A stretch of 64,000 nucleotides of DNA from Larimichthys crocea (taxonomy: Eukaryota; Chordata; Actinopteri; Sciaenidae). Both the position numbers and the translations under genes were made by a program. A model generated the notes under the pieces. That model was not told the DNA's origin. It worked only from the letters and a program-made list of their open reading frames with translations, and did not search any database. Shown piece after piece: positions 47,890-62,393 of this stretch; within the stretch, counting starts at the first letter, position 1, and every line of letters begins with the position of its first letter. The stretch spans positions 11,064,908 through 11,128,907 of the forward strand of contig NC_040021.1 in assembly GCF_000972845.2 (NCBI RefSeq). Reading direction: 5' to 3'.

Positions 47890-50800
47890 TTAGCGTTCCT
47901 CCATCAGATCGCCTAGCTGAGGGTCACCTGAGGACCCCTGCAATGGCACCTTCTCAAACTCTGTATTGAGGACTGTGTTGCCTTCACAGGTCTCCCCTCC
48001 AATCCATGGTGCCCAGTTGTCATACTTTGGTTTCACTACAAATGGGTTCTGTGCAGGTGCTTCAGGGAAAACACAGAAAATTAAATAATGTTAATTCTGA
48101 GGAGAAGCATACACAACCACCTGTGAGACTTTTTAAATTTTTCACATCTAGACAGACTTACACTCAAAAAATCCTCGGCTGATCATGTGAAGATGAACAG
48201 AATCCCAGAATGCAGCTATGTCGTGTTCACCATTAAACTCCTCTCTAGGTTGTTCAAGCCCACTAGCTGAAATTGACGAGCACAAGAGACAAAGACTCTT
48301 GGATGAAAGATACTTTTGTAAATAAATCTTTAGTCACGACAATCAAATTTTTAACAAGGTATGTACATAGGTGGAACTAAAGGGGAGTCATACCCTCAAA
48401 ACTGAATACTCCTTTTCTGTGGAGGTCCATAACCATCACAGGTGGGTAGAAGCCACGACTGACACAAGAGTATTTGTACTGTGTGTCACACAGAGCCTCA
48501 AACTGGCAGTATCCCTGAAAGATGACGTCACTTTCTGGAAATTTAACCTTCAGCAAGGTCTCAAGACAGCTGACAACTTGAGACACAGACACATGATTCT
48601 ATAGTAAAAACAGAAGAGTGACAGGAACATATTTTGAATTACAAAAATACCCAGAAAATTGTCATTTCAAACTAGTAATAGTAATCCCTGCTATCACTGT
48701 ACCTGAGCATTTACAACTGTAAATGGCTGCAGAATGTTTATTTCTGACAGAAAAATAATAGGTCAAAGTAAATGTGGTATGTGCCAAAAAAAAAAACATA
48801 AGCTGACAAAAAATCATTTTGGAAAACAAATTTAGGACCATGGCAAATTAAAGCTATAGGTTTGTGGCAACATGAGTAAGAAAACCTTGTATGGTTTTGT
48901 GGTTTCACATGCACCTGGAGATTGTACCTCAAGTACAGACATAACTGCAGGGTAATGATGACGTGGTTGTTGAAGTTATGGAGTCCATCTGTCCACTCCT
49001 GATATCTGTACACCATGTGACATTTGGTGCATCTTCTATTGTAAGTTGAGATGTCTGAAATAGACATTAAAACAAACATGTAATATAAATATCTAATTGA
49101 CTGTACATGATCAATCTAAAAATGTATTGAACTTACTTTGTAACCCCTCCATGCCAACAACTGTGGCTTTGTTAGTGATTAAAACGGCCTCCTCCAGTTC
49201 TGGATTGTCTTCACAGAGCTTGCAAGTTGTTTCAGTTGGAAACAACTGCTGAGGAAAATCTGTTGGGGCTCTTCGGGCTGTTGCTTCTTCAGGGAGATGG
49301 GTTGGTATTTTTTTGTTCTTATAGACATACCTCACACTTCTCTCCATCTCTGCAGTGGGGTGACTGGAAGAGTGAACTGCCGTTGCTGATGTAATGGTTG
49401 ATGGCACAGTCTTGAAAATGTGTTTATGTGTCTGGTAAAGGTGCCACTTGGCAATATATTTATGTGGACAAGATGCAAGTGCCTTGGCACAGGGACAATG
49501 CCAGGTGTTTTTCTTGATGTTGTGGGTTACAAACACTCTCCCTAAAGTGCTGTAATGGTGTAATTTCGGTTCGTGGATGGAAAGGCAGATATGATTATTC
49601 AAACCAGTAAAGTCAACGAGGACCGACAAGGGGACATGTGCTTCTTCTGCTTCTTGTTGCCTCGCTTTGCACACTGCTATTTTAGAGTCAGCAAAAACAC
49701 GGTTTTCCACCATTTCCTGGAGGACTTGGTGGTCCAGTTGTTCCTCACTGGCAGTGGTGTTACAGTAATCTAATGATCTGATGTGATGGCACAAGCTGTG
49801 AGAAAGGCCACTTCGCTGTGCCAGCAGGTGGTTTTGCCGGCAATCCTCCATCTCACATCTGGTTACCTGATGCTGTCCCCATGTCTTGCGCTGCACATGA
49901 ACTGGAATACTGAATCCTCTGGATGTTTTCCAGACGGCAAAGAGACCGTTACTTTTGTCAATGGATGTACTTTGTAGGTGTGATTGGGCTGTTATATCTT
50001 TTACTTGGCCATGTTTTCTTTTGATGTGTAAAAACAAATTCCTCTTGTACAAAACCACTGAGCAGTGCGGGCACATCGAATGTGTTCGTGGCACATCCCC
50101 ATTTACCACTTCTGTTGGAGCGATGGGATCCTCTGCGGTTGGAGGTGGGGGTGACTGGGATGCTGGTTGTGGGTAGGAATGGTCCTTTTTGACGGCCGAC
50201 ACAGATGGTGGGAGAGTGTATGAATGTTCAAAACTTAATGATGACAAAACGGTTGGGTGGGTCTCTGGTGAGGGCGGTGGAGGAGGTGTAGCCGAGGTGA
50301 GCTGGGCCATATCACATTTGTTTTTACATTGCATAAGATGGGGCATAATGGTGTCTTTCCGGATTATTGTTGTATCACAGAATGGACAGTGGAAATGGCC
50401 TCCGTCTCTGCAGGGCAGATTGCATCTGCAGATTATTTTTTCTAAAAAGGGAGAGTAAATTGTTTTAAAAATCATACAGTATGTGAGAGACAAATATTCA
50501 CTTAACATCCTATACAGTATATACAAATGTACTTTCTCTTACCTAAAACAGTTAAGTGAAACAACTCCACTGAATGCTACAAGTAGGGATCTCTTGAAAG
50601 CAACTTGCTCTCTGTGCTAAAGCTTATCTACACACCTCAAAGGAGTGCAACCCAGTGTAACACTGGTTACAATATGACCTTAGACATGCAAAGCCAAAAG
50701 TATCATTCAAAATAACACGTAAAGGCATATGATCTCAAAAAGATACGTGATGAACATACCCTTGAAATGCACTGCATTCGCCGCATGATTCAGCAGGTGC

Positions 50801-50919
50801 CTCTGAATGACACTCTCACTTCTGGTTGTGAATTTGGGGCAGACAGGACAGCCAAACACAGACGGTGACACGGTCGTGTGCTTCAGCCTGTCACCTTCTT
50901 GAATTACAGAAGGGTGCAT
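47890..50919 (-). CDS. KDZ/Zisupton-like (HMGXB3-like) zinc-finger protein lacking a transposase domain
   Basis: Six coding exons (50919-50760, 50441-49137, 49054-48915, 48598-48394, 48266-48162, 48059-47890) join with perfect phase to 694 residues. A non-coding first exon probably ends at 51290. Order of features: C2H2 finger 24-45 (C24, C27, H41, H45), a C2HC-type finger 72-92, a Pro-rich linker, C2H2 finger 177-197, then a conserved region with a SWIM-like zinc motif CPC...CPH (C369, C371, C378, H380) and the blocks LYLRYNLQNHVSVS and FYPPVMVMDLHRKGVF. From memory these match the N-terminal half of fish Zisupton/KDZ-family proteins and vertebrate HMGXB3. Such proteins normally continue into an RNase H-like transposase, but here TAA ends the protein and no catalytic sequence follows. 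The intact frame suggests a domesticated or accessory DNA-binding gene. The (CA/TG)n run at 50,948-51,038 lies in intron 1. Confidence 0.75.
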
Positions 50920-50989
50920 CTGGAAGAAAAGGATATATATATAAAATATACACACACACACACACACATATATATACAAACACAAACAT

Positions 50990-51040
<51 letters not shown>

Positions 51041-51289
51041 GGGGGGGGGGAATTGAAGGTTAAGACTTGAGACTTGCACATGTATGACCTGGTCCCATGT
51101 CTGGTAATAGAAGTGTGACAATATGTTTTGGTACTCTTGTACGACTTTGCCAAATCAAATCATTAGCGTTCTTTCTCTTTCTTTCTTAAACTAATATTGT
51201 CCTGGACGATTCAAGCGGATAAACACGAATTACATCTTAGGGAGCATACTACAAACGCTGGATGATAATTAAAAGACTATTTCTCTTAC

Positions 51290-51700
51290 CGCTCATGGAG
51301 TTCAAGAGTACCGATCTGCAGGCAAGGTGGCCGACAAGAGCGCCGCCATATATCCAATCCATACCGGAAGTCCAAAGCGGAAGTAGTTTCAAAATAAAAC
51401 AAAAAAACAAAAACAAGCTTCAAAACACGCACGTTTACACCACAGACTGTTATAGTTTACCATAACACAATCCCGTGCATTTCGTGCAGTTAACATGCTT
51501 ATCGTAACATATAATTGACGGGTTAATGGTCCCTCCTGCCGACTATATCCAATCCATACCGAAGTCTCAAGCGGAAGTCAGTTATCGCCGGCTAAAACCA
51601 AAATAAACGTTGAAAACCGTACGTTTACCCATGGACTGTCGGCGTTACACAACGATAAATCTATGCATTTTGTGAGTTACATGTTAGCAAACAGTATTTT
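51290..51700 (-). promoter_or_regulatory. duplicated promoter segment of the zinc-finger gene
   Basis: The non-coding first exon (ending AGCG before GTAAGAG at 51290) and upstream 150 bases are repeated, diverged, at 51,540-51,690. Both copies contain ATATCCAATCCATACC followed by two GGAAGT/CGAAGT ETS-like sites about 15 bases apart, then ACGTTTAC and a TGCATTT...GTTA block. Paired ETS sites are typical of TATA-less promoters. Confidence 0.55.
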
Positions 51701-52350
51701 GACTTTACAAGTTAACGTTATTGTTATTGTTTCCATTGTTGATTATTCTTTCCATATTAAACTTGTTTCCTTCTGGCTTTTGATAATTTTAACTTTCAAT
51801 TTCACACAAAACAAACACATCCGCTTCTTTGCTGCCTCCTGTGCCATTTTGATCTGCTTTACTTCCCCTGTATTCCTAAATGAGCTGGTACCCCATGAAC
51901 GTTATTTCCTCCCCTGCTGTCTAAGTTGGATGGTCTCAACAGTATTTCATATAATAGTTTCCCGATGTGTGTTGCTGCCCTGTTTTAATGTTTAATAAGT
52001 AAATATATTTACTCTTTTCATCTGTATAGTGATAAAATTCTGTACGCAGGTCTGCTGGTGTTATTTCTTCTTTTGATGACCCATATTGTTTTAGATCTTT
52101 TACCAAACCACCCAAAGCTTGATTTTTGACCTGTGCACCTTTTTCCCAAGACTCTCTTTGTTGGATGGTCTCCTTATGTCTTTTAAATTTATCCAGTAAT
52201 TGGTATTAGCTGCTTTCTCCTTATCCACAATGGCAATTTCTCCCTCCGGCCATCCTACTGTGATAGACTTAGACTGCAGATGGGTGCCTCTCCCTTTTTC
52301 CACCTTCATAACAGCAGCTGCAGTTCATTTTTCCCCCACTAGAGCCGCGT
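51700..52350. other. intergenic, unrecognised minus-strand ORF remnant
   Basis: A minus-strand frame at 52100-52309 (ITVGWPEGEIAIVDKEK; NYWINLKDIRRP) has protein-like composition and might be a retroelement remnant, but I cannot place it. The + frame at 51663-51995 is hydrophobic low-complexity and probably meaningless. Confidence 0.25.
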
Positions 52351-52352
52351 GG

Positions 52353-52360
52353 GACGTCAC
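52353..52360 (+). promoter_or_regulatory. CRE-like site upstream of 7SL RNA gene
   Basis: GACGTCAC lies at about -49 to -42 relative to the predicted RNA start, close to the position of the ATF/CRE element that drives mammalian 7SL genes. A GTTAAAAG stretch at about -31 could serve as a TATA-like element. Confidence 0.65.
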
Positions 52361-52401
52361 TTGAGTCGATGTTAAAAGTCCTATGCGCTCGTGTCTTCCT
52401 C

Positions 52402-52695
52402 GCCGGGTGCGGTGGCGCGCCTGTAACCAGCTACTGGGAGGCTGAGGCTGGCGGACCGTTTGAGCTCAGGAGCTCTGAGCTGCAGTGGACATGGCCGATC
52501 GGGTGTCCGCACTAAGTTCGGTATCGATATGGTGCTCCTGGGGAGCCCGGGACCACCAGGTCGTCTAAGGAGGGGTGCACCGGCCCAGGTCGGAAACGGA
52601 GCAGGTCAAAGCCCCCGTGGCCGCTCAGTAGTGGGATCGCGCCTGTGAATAGACACTGTAGTGCAGCCTGAGTAATACAGCGGGACTCAGTCTTT
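52402..52695 (+). ncRNA. 7SL (signal recognition particle) RNA
   Basis: Scaffold RNA of the signal recognition particle, transcribed by RNA polymerase III. Hallmarks in order: 5' GCCGGGTGCGGTGGCGCG, GGGAGGCTGAGGCTGG, S-domain segments GATCGGGTGTCCGCACTAAG, GGGACCACCAGGTCGTCTAA, GGAGGGGTGCACCGGCCCAG and GTCGGAAACGGAGCAGG, then CAGTAGTGGGATCGCGCCTG and a closing GCGGGACTCAGTC. A TTTT terminator follows at 52693-52696. Length about 294 nt versus about 300 in human. The retained upstream CRE-like element argues for a functional gene rather than a retro-pseudogene. A few short deletions in the Alu-domain part (for example CTGTAACCAG) may be natural or sequence error. Confidence 0.93.
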
Positions 52696-52696
52696 T

Positions 52697-53695
52697 CATA
52701 CTCAGCGTGGAGACACTGTCACAACACGCACACTCACACTTTATACTTTGCTCCACACGGAGCTTCAGCGCTGCTTCTTCATCTTCTTAATCCGTGAAAA
52801 CACACTCAAAACCGGCCAACTTGCTGCTTCCACACCGCCTCCACCGTGGAGGACACCTGCAACACATCAGCAGCACTGAACGCTGACGTCCTGCAGTGGA
52901 GACACACTAAAAAACTACAAACATGAAACGGCTTCCTGTTGTCAGAAACACACTTTTCCATTCAGCTTTATCATTTTTGGAAATCTTGTAACTAAATACA
53001 TTCCTTATCACCATACAGTGAAAGAGCACACATGCAATACCATGTTGGAAACACGGTGGGCAATAAATGTGGTCCGTCTCATGTATTTAGGTTGTTGCTC
53101 TTGAATTACAGTTTTATAGTTAGTTAATGATTTGCTGCTGCTGCTCTCTATCTCTATCACAGGTCCACTGCTACTGTACAATTTCATCATTCATTGTAAT
53201 TGTACAATATGTTTGTGTTTGATTTGACATCTATTGCATCGTCTGTCCGTCCTGGGAGAGGGACCCTCCTCTGTGGCTCTTCCTACACTTTTTTCCCTGT
53301 TTAAAGGGTTTTGGTGGGCAAGTTTTCCTCACTCAAACCGGGGTCTAAGGACAGAGGGTCTTGACAATTGTAGCTGAGTTATGAAGTAAAAAAATCTGTT
53401 CTGAATCTGAATTGTACAGTTTTAGGAGGTGTTCATGTGACTGTTTTTTAAGAGTACGGCTATGAAATACCTAAATCAATTGTGTATTGTATTTATACAA
53501 AAAGGAGATGTATACCTAAATTTAGTTGGCAGCCTGATTTTTTCTCTCTGGATTTTTCTTTTATTACTTTTTCTTTTGTGTATATGTTGGGTTGTGTTTG
53601 TATGTGTTTGTTTATAATTGTTTTAAAGTTTCAGGAAAACTCCCCAAAGACATGACATAAATCATTTTAATTTTTTATTTCTTTAATTACACGGC
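52697..53695. other. intergenic between 7SL RNA and eif2b2
   Basis: No coding or RNA gene signal. AT-rich, with one CGTCCTGGGAGAGGGACCCT stretch near 53249 of unknown meaning. The eif2b2 3' UTR extends into the right end. Confidence 0.4.
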
Positions 53696-56001
<2,306 letters not shown>

Positions 56002-58319
56002 AGCTGCTGTAAAAACCCGCTGGCTGTCAGAGTTTAACTCTCTACCATGAGATGTGTTGACAGGGAAGTACTTCAGGAGTGCATCCGGGGGACTGTGACT
56101 GCGCTCCCGTTTGATTGGTGGACCGAGTATTGCATCAAGTTCGGTTAGTAACAAGTAACGGTGATATTTGTAGTTTTTTATAGCTGTATATTTAATTTGG
56201 ACACAGGAATGTGCTTTTGTTTTGGAAAGACTCCAAAAACTGGTTAACCTTTAATAATAAGATGTGCCACCCCTGACTTACAATAATGTGACATTTGGTT
56301 TCAATGGAGACAGAAAACTAGAATAAACATAAAATTTGGTTATACACGGCAAATACTTCTACACAATGTAATTTTCAAAAATACCCCACTTTTCTGCACC
56401 TTTGATTCTTAAATCTATGAAAATAAAACAAAAGCCCTATTGCTGTATGACAGTTTATCAACTTTTACTTTGGATTGATCCCCTATAAGATTTTCTTTCT
56501 TTCTTTCTTCTTCATTGCTTTACTTTATATTGTTGTTCTGTTTATACCCTGTTCTTCTTGAATTAAGAAATGCTACGGTCAGTTCTGAAAGCAACAACTT
56601 TTGTAATTGATTGATATGCTTATTATGGTATTTGCAAAAGTTTTTTAAAAAGGAACAGTGATATTGTAGTTTTGTAGTTGGTGTGACTTTCATTTGTCTG
56701 GTATCTTACAATAAAAACACAGTGTTAGGACAGATTCGGTACCGTCAGAACCTGCCCCCCTGTCCTTAGCTGCCTGAATCGCCTGAAAATAATTAATTTT
56801 GAAAGAATTAACTGAGGTCCAGTGTGTAGAATAGAATAGTTTCTAAAGATGGAAACTCTCGGGCGACAACTGTTTAGGCCAAGGTCCACGGCTTTGCCTC
56901 ACCTGTTTGTTGAAAAAAATGTTCTTTCTTTCTGTTTAAAAAGTTCCTCTTGGTGACATTTCAAACCCTCCCATGGGCAGTTGGATGTATAGCCGGTCGC
57001 TGCCATAATGTACCTGTATGAAATATGTAGATCAAACTATTTCACTACTGGGGTGAATTTGCAGCCTTGGAGTATACATATCTACTGTACTTGCTTTTCA
57101 AACCCAGACAACACTGACTTATCCATTGGTGGTTGTGCAAGGTCTGAGTAGAGGTTTGAGTCTAGTGGAACACTTACTGTAAATGTTTGTAATAGGCTCT
57201 GGGGTCTGTGATCAGAGGTAAGTTCATCATACAGTAGGATTTAGTAGTATGATGAAACAGTCGGTGCAGCTGTGATGTAACTGTGAGTCTCATTGGTGAT
57301 CAAACTTCTTCAATCAAATCACTTCATGGTCTGTCAAACGATTTCAGCTGGTGCATTGGAAGAAAGTAGACAGTTTCTCCTTTATAGTCACTTACAGTGG
57401 ATTTTATTTCAGCCTGGGTGATAATTGCATGTGTCAAGTATTCCTGAGGGCTGACCGAGACACAAAATCTAAATTTAAATGAATGAGAAAGCAACACACA
57501 GTATAGGTAACACGTCTCTTGTATGTTCAGATTATGGATTTTATTTGAAAAGAACATATGAAAACTTTCTGTTGTGGAGCTTTGACGACTTAGGAGAGCC
57601 TAATAGCTCATGTACTGCAGCACGTGAAAGGCTCTTAGTTTCCTGTTTGGGAGGGAGTGGCTAATTTTTGATGACATCCAGCTCTTGTTTCTGTGTCGTT
57701 GGAATGCACTTACTGGAAGTTGCCCTGGATATGAAATGGAATCAAATAATGTAATGATCCCATCGGTCTTTAACGTACACCAAGGAGATAAACAGATGTG
57801 ATCGTGTGACCAGTGACACCAAATCAGGCAAAAGTTGATCTTCATAATTTAATTGTTCATTTAGCTGACGCCTTTATCCAGAGGACTTACAAAAACGGGA
57901 AAACATCACAAGTAGATTGTGACTGTACATGTTAGTGCAGCAATAAGAACTACTCGCAAGAGTCAACCAACAGCTCTAGGAAGGGAATAGATCATGAAAA
58001 TGTAGAAAGTAACTGCAGCGTGATATTTCATTGGTCACTAGTGACCAGCAGAGCGTCTGCTTTGAGTGATTTAAATGTTAGAAAATGTGTAAATATTTTG
58101 AATATTTGTTGTCCCTTACTTTAATCTTCAGCTGAGGTTGCCATTTTCCAGTACTGTGATATACAGTATTCAAGTAAAAAAGTCTTTCAGACCCTGTACA
58201 TTAGTAAAGCAATTTAGTCAGGAGAAAGAACCGCTACAGGAAATAATTCCTGCACTCATCACATCTGTTTTGCACAAGTTACTGTACAGAGTTCATGTAT
58301 ATTTCTTTTGTATATTAAC
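56002..58319. other. intergenic upstream of eif2b2
   Basis: 56,002-56,160 is the eif2b2 5' flank. A fragment of the GTCCAGTGTGTAGAATAG MITE family is at 56,816-56,835. A fish repeat fragment (CATTTAGCTGACGCCTTTATCC) is at 57,858-57,895. No gene recognised. Confidence 0.4.
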
Positions 58320-58324
58320 TGTGG

Positions 58325-58635
58325 TTCAGGAGTTGGAGCGGGTCGTCCACTACCCGGATGATCGGCGGTTTGACCCCGGCTCCTAGTCTGCATGTTGAAG
58401 TTGAAGTCCTTGGGCAAGATACTGAACCCCAAATTAACCCCAATATATGAATGTGTGGTGTGAATAGAGATGAGCGTAAAATTTGAAAAAATAAAATTTC
58501 CAATTTTTAAATACGTGTAGTCCTTTAAAACGTAACTACCTCACACTTTGTATAAGTGGTAGGCTGTTTTGTGTTACAAGGTACCTGCAGTAATGTACAC
58601 CAGAATTTCCTTTCGGGGGATCAATAAACTGTCTG
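58325..58635 (+). repeat. tRNA-derived SINE with LINE-like tail
   Basis: Head GGAGCGGGTCGTCCACTACC, B-box-like GGTTTGACCCCGG, then CCTTGGGCAAGATACTGAAC, and a tail TTTCCTTTCGGGGGATCAAT ending in AATAAACTG. This is a common fish SINE layout. Confidence 0.75.
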
Positions 58636-58639
58636 CATC

Positions 58640-59948
58640 ACATTTGGATGTACACATAGACCACACTAACTAATGAATCCATCCAATATTTTATTGAATA
58701 AAAGCCCAACACAAATTACAAAATTTATCAGTCAACATAAAAAATTGAGTGCGTCTATGCGCATGTTCATTGTTAAAATGTATCCATGACAGTGCCTCAA
58801 TTAAACCCTGCCAAAAAAAACAATCCAAATATTTGCAGCCACCCACATTCACATGTAACCCAAGCTCGTTAAGTATTCTAAAAAGGAAAAGAAGCACGCG
58901 GGTGATCTGCGAGTACTGTATGGGGAGTCGTGTTTTGAAAATTACAAAAGAGAGTCAAATGTACCAGTGTGGTACAAGAAAAAGTCGTATGACGGAAAGG
59001 AAATGTCAGAAAAGGTTTGGATAGCCTACTTTACATTTCCCTGTGAATACTTCCATCCACGGCACTCCATAGAAATTGCAAAGTATTATATCGGCATCAC
59101 AGACAGTCAGGTGGTTAAATTACTCTAGCCATGTACATACATAGAATGTTGCAACAGGTTGTTTTTTGGTTTCTGGCTACGTCTGATTGGTGACAAACCA
59201 AATTCAGGTGTTCCAAAAAACAAAACTAGAACGTGCAAGAGCTCAAGGGAGACCTTATTTATAACTAGAATATTATTTCTGCAACTCACAACCCACCCCA
59301 AAATATACCTGTAGAAGCACTAGTAGCAGTTACAATATGAAAAACAAACTAAAGACACGTTAAAGTTAGGCTACCAAACATGTAGCAAATTAAGTGACAT
59401 AACACAGAAGTGTAAGCGGTTGCCGTTGTCTCGTCAAAAAAGGAACAAACAAACCACTTCTCAAATAGCCTTCACTTGATAAAAAGGGCACCAAGGATCT
59501 AGTTTGCTTGGCATGGCAAATAATGTGTACACCAACAGAAGGGCAAAAAGACATTCGCTCATGGCACATCCATCCAAACCGAGCTCGAAATCAAACATCA
59601 CTGTTCAACTGATTGAAAGAACAAGTTCTTATTAAGTAAACGGCAACATTTCAAAAACAGTGCAGACAGAAACGTGAAGTACCATGGAGATGGACGTACA
59701 TAACGACATACGCCTCCCAGTGTCTCACAGTGCATTTTCTCCCTACAGCGCTTTTCATGTTTCAAAACACGAATAAGCAGGTGAATCTTTTTTTTATTTT
59801 TTCCAGAGGAACGACCTGGTACTCTCTTTCTCTTACAGCTGGAAAACTAGAATTTGAACCCCTCAACCCCACTTTGCTGTTGTTTGCTGAAGCTAGTCCA
59901 AAAGAGTGGGAGGTTGGGATGTGTTGATGGCTGACTTTGCAGCCGCTC
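58640..59948. other. 3' UTR of tmed10 and intergenic DNA
   Basis: AT-rich, no exon recognised. The part adjoining 59,948 is the presumed tmed10 3' UTR. 59,150-59,700 is of moderate complexity and may also belong to it. Confidence 0.35.
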
Positions 59949-62393
59949 GCTCGATCAGCTTCTTTGCCTTAGAAAGCGCCGCAGGTAGAAGACCTGCCAT
60001 GTACCAGCCCAATGAGACAGCACATGAGAATATGCTGAAGTAAGCCAGCGTGTGTTGGTGGACTCTGGAGAGGGAAAAAAAAGTGTAGTGGCGTTTTGTT
60101 CATACCATCAATACCAACGAGAAACTTGTATTAATTTTTCAACTGAGAGAGTGGCAACTATGAAACACATGCTCATTTTTTAATGTCTGTGTTAGCAATG
60201 ACTGATTGCGTTGTTGTGCGTTCTCACCATTGGTGTCCCTCATCTCCTCCTCCCTCTTCTTCATGTAAGCAAAGTCGTTGACGATGACTCCGACATGTCC
60301 TCCAGTCGCCTCAGCTCGACCTCGGGGCTTCAGCTTTCTCCACACTTGGCAATCTGGAGGGACAAAAAAGAACTACTATGAAAAAAAAAAAACAAAATAA
60401 CAACCAGAAAGTGCTGCTTAAGATGCATGATTGTTATATTACTTTCGTCCAGCAGGTTCACCCTCAGGCTGCAGTACAGAGACGTTTTAAACAAAGGTGT
60501 TTAGAGGCGACGCAGCGTGTTGGTTAGGCTTATGAGAAGCTGCCATGTGAACTCTTGGTGGTGAACTGAACAGCTGCACTGGCCTGAGGAGGGTGGGTCC
60601 CTGATCTTTCAAACTCCTGGTGTGTTGGTTTGTTTGTGAAAGCAAACGACCAACACAGGATATGTGATTTGAATGTGTGACGTGGTCACATGTAAACTGC
60701 CGTTAGTGAATGCCTGATTATTAGACACCACCTTTCCCACTCGTGTTGTGGTGAGGACTACTTCCCTTTCTTTTACTATATGTAACAGAGCTATTCTGTG
60801 TCTTATGCGATGAACTATAGCTGGCAGTCTCAACACATGCAGGTGCTCTTAGCTGGTCTGTGCAGGGTCGATTAATTAAATCTAGATGGACAAAAACGAG
60901 CGACCGTTCCTTAATTCGTGCAAAGCCACAGACTGTGAAACTTTTGCCCGAATGACAGTGCCATCCAAACCGCAAGAACAAGAGAAACACTGCCCAGTGC
61001 TTGCTTGAATCTGCCCATGTACACAGATCAAACATTGTGCAACACAACGGAAACTCTCTAGCGTCGTTAACAAACGATAGTACCAGCCACTCACGGCATG
61101 CAAATTGTGTTCAAGTCACCCATCTAACGTAGGGGAACACATGTAATTGCCAGTGCACCCTCCTGCCCACAGACAGGCATCCCACGTTGAGTCTCTCCTG
61201 AACAACCGCCTACACACAGAGCAGAACGTCATGTGTCGTGCAGCATGTGTGGGAAGAGGGGTGATTCTCAGCTCGCAGGGCGTCAATCACCTTCTGACTT
61301 ATTTTAAAAGCTTCGCGCTGAAAGCAGCCACAAACAAAGTGGCATCCATCCTCAGACTGAGTGAGGAAAGGGATGATGCAAAACGATGCGTCCCTAATAG
61401 AAGCAAATACTGAATAAGGTGGAGTCAAAGAACCCTCCACTGATTTGCCCCGATGCCATACTTCTTGTTCTCAGCCCACGGTATTTATTATACTGAATTT
61501 TGATGAATTACCGCTTATTACAATGTTGTCTCAACAGTTTTCATGGGGAAAAAAAGTGAATGTGTCCTTCTCTATCGTCTTAAATTCTAAACATTTCTGC
61601 ACATGAATACAGAAAGATCAAGTTCTTGGTGCATCAGAAGTGTCGAGTTTCTATTGTAGTCCCTGTAAGTATATGGACCAATCCAGGTCTGAGCGGGCTC
61701 GGTAAAACACTGCATGCAGAGACAAGAGGCGGGATGCATTGTAATGCATTCTCAGAACGATCAGCTATCGCCTCCAACAGACAAGAAGATTTAGCTTTTA
61801 TTAGATTTCTTTTATCGTCATCGCCGATACCTGGATGAGATTCTTCGAATGTCTCACTTTCTTTCTTTAAGTTTAAACAAGCAGGTCAGTTCTGGAAACC
61901 GTGACTTTGTAGTTTGTTTTTTGTTTTTGTTTTTTTTAAACAAGAATAGTGATAATATAAAATATAGTGAAAGCACACATGACCCATGAAGATGGGCCCA
62001 CATCCACTGACCTAGTCCTACAAGCTACAGACACACTTCCGTCGTTTTTTGGATCACTCAACAAAAGTAAGCAGACAGTTCGGTTCCTCCCAACACTTAC
62101 CTCTTCATAGTTTTTGCTCCACACCGTGTTCATACCAGATTGAACAAACTGGTCAGGCACTCTTCGCAGACCCTGATTAAAAAAAGGAGGGAGACTTTAG
62201 CAGCATATGTACTAACCGCTTATATTGCATGTAAAGAAGCCAGCTGGGGGTTTGTTAACATACCCTTACCCATGGGTGGACTTGGCTCTCGAAGCACACC
62301 TCAAACATGTCAATAGTCAGCGGTGGTGAATGCAAAACTTTCCTTTTCATTGCACTTCCCTTGGAGTAAAGAGTGTTGAAGGGAGGACGTGAT
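59949..62393 (-). CDS. tmed10: TMED10 (p24 delta) cargo receptor, 3' exons only, frame broken by indels
   Basis: p24-family type I membrane protein cycling between ER and Golgi in COPI/COPII vesicles. Four exons: 62393-62270, 62172-62101, 60353-60228, 60064 to about 59949. Conserved segments: TLYSK, FAFTTADY, DMFEVCFES (GOLD domain), RVPDQ, HGVE, KNYEE, VELRRLEDMSE, VNDFAYMKKREEEMRDTN (coiled coil), STNTR, LAYFSIFS, TWQVFYLRRF (membrane segment) and KAKKLIE (KKxx-type COPI tail). These segments fall in different frames: at least two shifts in each of exons 2 and 3, about four in exon 4 and about four in exon 5. The expected stop after KKLIE reads CGA, so the raw frame runs on. The first exon (signal peptide) is outside the window, to the right. 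Confidence 0.9.

Noticed and set aside
50865..51121. Open frames encoding long Thr/His or Cys/Val runs
   Set aside because: They are translations of the (CA/TG)n microsatellite in intron 1 of the zinc-finger gene.
51663..51995. 110-codon hydrophobic ORF as a membrane protein
   Set aside because: AT-rich, low-complexity, dominated by F, I and V. No recognisable motif or splice context.
52100..52309. Minus-strand ORF as a retroviral integrase tail
   Set aside because: Composition is protein-like but no diagnostic residue pattern is visible, so I do not assign it.
57479..57664. Short ORFs between eif2b2 and tmed10 as a missing neighbour gene such as ACYP1, MLH3 or NEK9
   Set aside because: No motif of those families is visible in any frame, even allowing for the indels in this region.
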